Positions 5,405 through 8,661 of a DNA stretch of 8,661 nucleotides are shown here, in pieces. Under the pieces are notes generated by a model. That model was not told the DNA's origin. It saw only the letters and a list, made by a program, of their open reading frames with translations, and did no database searches. Position 1 is the stretch's first letter. Every line of letters begins with the position of its first letter. The stretch spans positions 1 to 8,661 of the forward strand of contig JACCYK010000573.1 in NCBI GenBank assembly GCA_013696525.1, read 5' to 3'. Source of the stretch: Chloroflexia bacterium. Its GTDB lineage: Bacteria; Chloroflexota; Chloroflexia; Thermomicrobiales; UBA6265. The position numbers and the translations under genes are program-made.

Positions 5405-5556
5405 CTTCCTAGCCTCGCCTTGGTGTCCGATCTGGCAGCCGCACGGCGTCACCGGGGCCGGGGTCGCCCGTCGCCTATTGGAACGCTCCGCATTTGCTCG
5501 GCCAGGGCACGCGCGACGACAATGAGACGGATCGCTCGACGGCGTGAGGCAACGAC

Positions 5557-6717
5557 GTGCAAGCTCTAACGGTCGGGCACATTGGGAATATCCAGATCAA
5601 GCTCCATCCCACGCTGGCGCTCATTGTCCTTTGGGTGCTGATCGACTGGGGCGGCTACGGCGTGGCTGGCGCCGCCGGCTCGCTGATCTTCTCGCTCCTC
5701 TTTGTCGCCCTCGTCTTCGGTTGCGTTCTGCTGCACGAGCTGGGTCATGCCTTCATGGCGATGAGCCACGGGGTTCGGGTGCGTGACGTGACGCTGTCGG
5801 TGATTGGCGGGGTGGCGCGGCTCGATCACTTTCCGGCCAAGCCGAGGACCGAGACCATGATCGCCCTGGCCGGCCCCGCCGTCAACATCGCGATGATGGT
5901 TGGCCTGGCGCCCTTTATCGTCTTGTACGCGGTGATCCAGGGATTCGTCTGGCCACGCGACTTTGCTGAATTGTTGCTCGAGCCATCACCGGCGGGCCTC
6001 CTAGCGAGTTTGTTCATGGCCAACGCGATGCTGGCGGGGTTCAACCTGCTGCCGGTCTTCCCGATGGACGGGGGGCGGGTGTTTCGCGCCGGCCTCAGCC
6101 GGCTGGTCGGCCGGGACACCGGCACCAGGGTCGCCGTGATGGTCGGTCAGGTGCTGGCGGTCGCGATGGCGGTCGCCTCGCTGATTTGGTTGCAGAACGT
6201 GACCGTGCTGCTGCTTGCCGTCTTTATCATCATCGTCGGGCATGGCGAGGGACGGGCGGTCCGGGTCGAGACGGCCATGCGCCGGATGCGGGTGGGCCAG
6301 TTCGCGCTCTGGGACATGGGCGGGATCGCCCCGAGCCAGCCGCTGACGTATGCCTTGCGCGGCGGGCCGCGGGACGTCGTGGTGACGGATGGCGGCCGGG
6401 TGGTCGGCATGTTGTGGCGGAATAACGTGCTGAGCGCGATCCGCGGCGGCAGCGCGGCTCAGTCCGTCGCCGACATCATGGACGTTGACGTCGTCACCGC
6501 CGATGTCGACGACTCGGTGTTTGACGTCCAGAAACAAATGACCGAGTTGAAGCGATGGGCGGTGCCGGTGGTCGAGGACGGTGAGTATCGCGGCATCTTT
6601 ACCGCCGACCGCTTCGGCCACCTGTACCGGCAGGTCACGCCGTCCCGCCTGAGCCCGAAGCATGTGGCGGGGATGACGACGCTGGCAAACTCGTTGCTTC
6701 GACTATGGGTTCGCTAG
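5557..6717 (+). CDS. Site-2 protease family zinc metalloprotease (M50) with CBS domains
   Basis: A 386-residue multi-pass membrane protease that would cut substrates within the membrane. The active-site helix has HELGH (60-64), the HExxH zinc motif. The second motif, NLLPVFPMDGG (163-173), supplies the aspartate ligand D171. GGVARLDHFP (84-93) and ALAGPAVNI (103-111) are typical of the SpoIVFB/Rip3-like branch. Hydrophobic segments lie near 18-30, 42-59, 102-128, 147-165, 191-212 and 214-228. Residues about 241-360 are a cytoplasmic CBS-domain pair (DVVVTDGGRVVGML, then AVPVVEDGEYRGIF), a region that often senses adenine nucleotides; the first copy is degenerate. The GTG start at 5557 has GAGG (5546-5549) seven bases upstream. 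It is transcribed away from rpoN. The substrate is unknown: no anti-sigma factor gene lies nearby. The length and motifs suggest an intact enzyme. Confidence 0.92.
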   Translation: MQALTVGHIGNIQIKLHPTLALIVLWVLIDWGGYGVAGAAGSLIFSLLFVALVFGCVLLHELGHAFMAMSHGVRVRDVTLSVIGGVARLDHFPAKPRTETMIALAGPAVNIAMMVGLAPFIVLYAVIQGFVWPRDFAELLLEPSPAGLLASLFMANAMLAGFNLLPVFPMDGGRVFRAGLSRLVGRDTGTRVAVMVGQVLAVAMAVASLIWLQNVTVLLLAVFIIIVGHGEGRAVRVETAMRRMRVGQFALWDMGGIAPSQPLTYALRGGPRDVVVTDGGRVVGMLWRNNVLSAIRGGSAAQSVADIMDVDVVTADVDDSVFDVQKQMTELKRWAVPVVEDGEYRGIFTADRFGHLYRQVTPSRLSPKHVAGMTTLANSLLRLWVR

Positions 6718-6774
6718 TTCGTGAGCAACCCGTGCCGTTATGGTTCCGACACGTTCATCGATGTCCCGTGCCGC

Positions 6775-6803
6775 TTGCTAATTTTTCGGTCAAGAAGTAG
6801 GAT
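6775..6803 (+). promoter_or_regulatory. Promoter of the Rrf2-type regulator gene
   Basis: TTGCTA (6775-6780), a 17-base spacer and TAGGAT (6798-6803) match consensus at four of six positions each, in an AT-rich patch that stands out from its surroundings. The transcript would start near 6810, with a leader of about 38 bases. AGTAGGATTAT (6796-6806), overlapping the -10, resembles half of an IscR-type site, which would fit self-regulation, but no clear second half is visible. Confidence 0.4.
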
Positions 6804-6847
6804 TATGGTACAAATGCTCGATTTCTCCCCGCCAGGGTGGTGAGTTC

Positions 6848-7312
6848 ATGCGCGTATCATCCAGAGGAGAATACGGCGTCCGGGCCATGGTGGCGCTTGC
6901 CAAGCACTACGGGCAGGGGCCGATGTCCATCGCCGTGGTGGCGAAAGAGTCCTCGGTGCCGTCGGCCTACCTCGAGCAGTTGATTGGGCCGCTCCGCCGC
7001 GCCGGGCTGGTCGAGAGCAAGCGGGGCGCCCACGGCGGCTACCAACTGTCGCGTTCACCCGAGCTGGTCCGCGTCGGTGAGGTCTACCGGGTCATGGAAG
7101 GTCCGGTGGCGCCGATGGACTGCGTCTCCGAGGACGAGTCGGAACAGACCTGTCCGCTGATCGTCGGCTGCGAGACTCGGCCAGTTTGGCTGAAGATGCG
7201 GGATGCGCTGGTCGAGACCATTGACTCGATGACGCTGGCCGACCTTATCAGCCAAGGCAAGGCCCGGCGTGACCAGGCGGCGGCCGCCCGCGCGGTCGTG
7301 CCGGCCCCGTAG
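6848..7312 (+). CDS. Rrf2 family transcriptional regulator, IscR-like
   Basis: A 154-residue DNA-binding protein. The N-terminus MRVSSRGEYGVRAMVALA is the Rrf2 signature. The winged helix-turn-helix follows with IAVVAKESSVPSAYLEQLIG (28-47) and the wing RGAHGGYQLSR (59-69). Three cysteines, C92, C102 and C108 (C-X9-C-X5-C), occupy the region that in IscR (C92, C98, C104) binds a [2Fe-2S] cluster, so iron-sulfur sensing is likely. The Ala/Arg-rich C-terminal tail is lineage-specific filler. The ATG at 6848 follows GGTGAG at a short distance. It lies 106 bases upstream of a cysteine desulfurase on the same strand, the classic arrangement in which the regulator reports cluster supply and controls the assembly genes. 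Other Rrf2 roles (NO or cysteine sensing) are possible, but the neighbour argues for Fe-S or sulfur control. Confidence 0.9.
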   Translation: MRVSSRGEYGVRAMVALAKHYGQGPMSIAVVAKESSVPSAYLEQLIGPLRRAGLVESKRGAHGGYQLSRSPELVRVGEVYRVMEGPVAPMDCVSEDESEQTCPLIVGCETRPVWLKMRDALVETIDSMTLADLISQGKARRDQAAAARAVVPAP

Positions 7313-7354
7313 CCCGGCCCCTCGGCGATCAGAGCACCGAGCATGCCCCGCGTG

Positions 7355-7370
7355 TTGGCACGTACGGTTC
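7355..7370 (+). promoter_or_regulatory. Incomplete sigma-54-like element upstream of the desulfurase
   Basis: TTGGCACG (7355-7362) is a perfect -24 half of a sigma-54 promoter, 57 bases upstream of the desulfurase ATG. At the correct spacing the -12 half reads GTTC instead of TTGC and lacks the important GC. It is probably inactive or chance; it is noted because rpoN is in the same window. Confidence 0.12.
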
Positions 7371-7418
7371 GATGTGACCCGAACCGCGCCGCCGACAACG
7401 CGGCCGCGAGGACAGATA

Positions 7419-8618
7419 ATGACGACCCCGAGCGCGCGCGACGACACGATCTACCTCGACCACGCGGCCACCACGCCGGTCGATCCCGAGGTCCTCTCGG
7501 TCATGCTGCCGTACTTCAGCGAGCGGTACGGCAATCCCTCCAGCGTCTACCGCCTTGGTCAGGAAGGCAGGGCCGCGCTCGACCGGGCCCGCGGCTCGGT
7601 CGCCACCGCCTTGGGATGCCGTCCCGACGAGATTATCTTTACGAGCGGCGCCACCGAGAGCAACAACCTCGCGCTCAAAGGCGTCGCCTGGCAGCGGCGA
7701 TTCGGGCGCGATGCTGATGCACCCCCTCCACATGTCGTGACCTCCACGATCGAGCATCACGCGGTCCTCCATGCCGCGAGGTCACTGGAACAGCAGGGGT
7801 TCGCCGTGACCTACGTTGGGTGTGACGAGGACGGCCTAATCCCGGCGGCGGCGATCGCCGCCGCGATCCGGCCGGAGACCTGCTTGATCTCCGTGATCTA
7901 CGCGAACAACGAGGTCGGGACGATTCAACCACTCACCGAGATCGCGGCAATCGCCAACGCGCATGGGATCCCCTTTCATACCGACGCGGTCCAGGCGGCA
8001 GGGGCTTTGTCGCTCCGAGCCAACGAGCTGGGCGTCGATCTGCTGTCGCTTTCGGCCCACAAGTTCTACGGGCCGAAGGGAGTCGGCCTGCTCTACGTTC
8101 GGAAAGGCACACCCATTCGATTTCAGCAGGACGGCGGCGGCCAAGAAGCCGGCCGCCGCGGGGGCACGGAAAACGTGCCGCTGGTGGTTGGCTTGGCGGC
8201 GGCGCTCGAAAAGGCGGAGTGGCTGCGCGAGGCGAGCAACGCCCGGTCGGCCAGCCTGCGCGATCAGTTGTTGGTGGGCATCCGGGAGGCGTTTCCCGAG
8301 GTCCAGGTCAACGGCCCGCTCGATCCCGAGCGCCGGCTCGCGAACAACCTCAACCTCGCGATCGCCGGTATCGAGGGCGAGACCGTTTTACTGGGGCTCG
8401 ACATGCAGGGCGTGGCCGCCTCGGCCGGGTCCGCCTGCACCACCGGGAATTCCGAGCCGAGCCACGTCCTGCGGGCGATGGGGTACTCGGACGAGCGATG
8501 CCGGGCCAGCCTCCGGTTCACGGTCGGTCGTGACAACACGATCGCCGAGATTGACGAGGCGGTCGACGTCATCGTGGAAACCGTCAACCGGGCGCGCGGT
8601 CTGGCCGGCGTCGCCTAG
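7419..8618 (+). CDS. Cysteine desulfurase, NifS/IscS type
   Basis: A 399-residue PLP enzyme that takes sulfur from L-cysteine as a persulfide and gives alanine, supplying Fe-S clusters or thiolated tRNA. The N-terminal IYLDHAATTPVDP (11-23) and FTSGATESNNLALKG (74-88) are hallmarks. His113 in TIEHH stacks on the cofactor. HTDAVQAAG (187-195) carries the Asp and Gln that hold PLP. Lys215 in LSAHKFYGPKG forms the Schiff base. Cys340 in SAGSACTTGNSEPSHVL (335-351) is the catalytic cysteine; the short loop after it fits class I (IscS/NifS). The frame is open for 50 more codons upstream, but the ATG at 7419 is chosen: GAGG (7408-7411) lies seven bases before it, the extension overlaps the regulator gene, and homology begins here. 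Probably cotranscribed with the Rrf2 gene. A partner (scaffold or tRNA thiolase) may lie beyond the right edge. IscS versus NifS cannot be decided without it. Confidence 0.95.
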   Translation: MTTPSARDDTIYLDHAATTPVDPEVLSVMLPYFSERYGNPSSVYRLGQEGRAALDRARGSVATALGCRPDEIIFTSGATESNNLALKGVAWQRRFGRDADAPPPHVVTSTIEHHAVLHAARSLEQQGFAVTYVGCDEDGLIPAAAIAAAIRPETCLISVIYANNEVGTIQPLTEIAAIANAHGIPFHTDAVQAAGALSLRANELGVDLLSLSAHKFYGPKGVGLLYVRKGTPIRFQQDGGGQEAGRRGGTENVPLVVGLAAALEKAEWLREASNARSASLRDQLLVGIREAFPEVQVNGPLDPERRLANNLNLAIAGIEGETVLLGLDMQGVAASAGSACTTGNSEPSHVLRAMGYSDERCRASLRFTVGRDNTIAEIDEAVDVIVETVNRARGLAGVA

Positions 8619-8629
8619 CTGGACGATCG

Positions 8630-8661
8630 CCCCCTAACCTCCAGGATTGGGGGTTAGGGGG
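8630..8661 (+). terminator. Strong hairpin at the right edge, probable terminator
   Basis: CCCCCTAACC (8630-8639) and GGTTAGGGGG (8652-8661) pair perfectly. With a U-G pair and two more C-G pairs the stem reaches 13 bp (8630-8642 with 8649-8661) around a six-base loop, AGGATT. It starts 12 bases after the desulfurase stop. The window ends on its last base, so a following T tract cannot be seen. The G-rich arm is also telomere-like (TTAGGGGG) and could form other structures. Confidence 0.55.

Larger units (their letters stand above)
5091..5556. other. Divergent control region between rpoN and the M50 protease gene
   Basis: These 466 bases hold no protein that I believe in; the small open frames here have poor composition and lack ribosome sites. 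What can be seen: the rpoN ribosome site (5097-5104), the rpoN promoter (5233-5261), a half-site cluster (5256-5297), and a rightward extended -10 promoter (5375-5404). The GC-rich leader (about 5411-5556) shows no clear riboswitch or terminator. Confidence 0.6.

Noticed and set aside
6001..6663. Leftward open frame opposite the M50 gene (220 residues)
   Set aside because: Antisense shadow: His/Arg/Asp/Pro-rich composition typical of reversed GC-rich coding DNA, no motif.
7269..7418. N-terminal extension of the desulfurase frame
   Set aside because: It overlaps the regulator gene, is Arg/Pro-rich and unlike the family; the ATG at 7419 has a good ribosome site.

Overview
The window is high-GC bacterial DNA. 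It holds ten protein-coding genes, one of them cut by the left edge. No rRNA, tRNA, CRISPR array or recognisable insertion sequence was seen. Gene content and style point tentatively to Chloroflexota, perhaps near Thermomicrobiales/Sphaerobacter: a divergent RpoN carrying a zinc ribbon, an M50 protease with CBS domains, an Rrf2-type regulator next to a NifS/IscS-like desulfurase, Pro/Glu-rich SH3-domain membrane proteins, and an intergenic CCCCCTAACC/GGTTAGGGGG hairpin. No marker gene is present to prove the lineage.

Left part (1-2396): a leftward Nudix hydrolase fragment and a leftward small two-helix membrane protein. A divergent, repeat-containing gap (711-916) follows, then a rightward 144-residue protein of unknown function. 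That protein converges, with 10 bp between the stops, on a leftward prephenate dehydrogenase (tyrA, tyrosine biosynthesis).

Middle (2438-5090), all leftward: a small cysteine-rich protein with a twin-arginine signal, in DNA of clearly lower GC than its neighbours; a single-pass membrane protein with a Pro/Glu-rich linker and a C-terminal bacterial SH3 domain; and rpoN (sigma-54), with an intact DNA-binding C-terminus and a four-cysteine zinc ribbon inserted after region I. No sigma-54 activator (AAA+ enhancer-binding protein) lies in the window.

Right part (5091-8661): a 466-bp divergent control region holds a good sigma-70-type promoter for rpoN, an extended -10 promoter for the rightward gene, and a cluster of GCAAG/CTTGC half-sites that also reads as a sigma-54-like element. 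Then come the rightward CBS-containing site-2 protease, an Rrf2/IscR-like regulator with three cysteines, and a cysteine desulfurase. The last two probably form a sulfur/Fe-S assembly and sensing operon. The window ends exactly on a strong hairpin that probably terminates it.

The items most worth following up are the Tat-exported eight-cysteine protein and its compositionally distinct surroundings, the zinc-ribbon sigma-54, and the regulatory cluster between rpoN and the protease gene.
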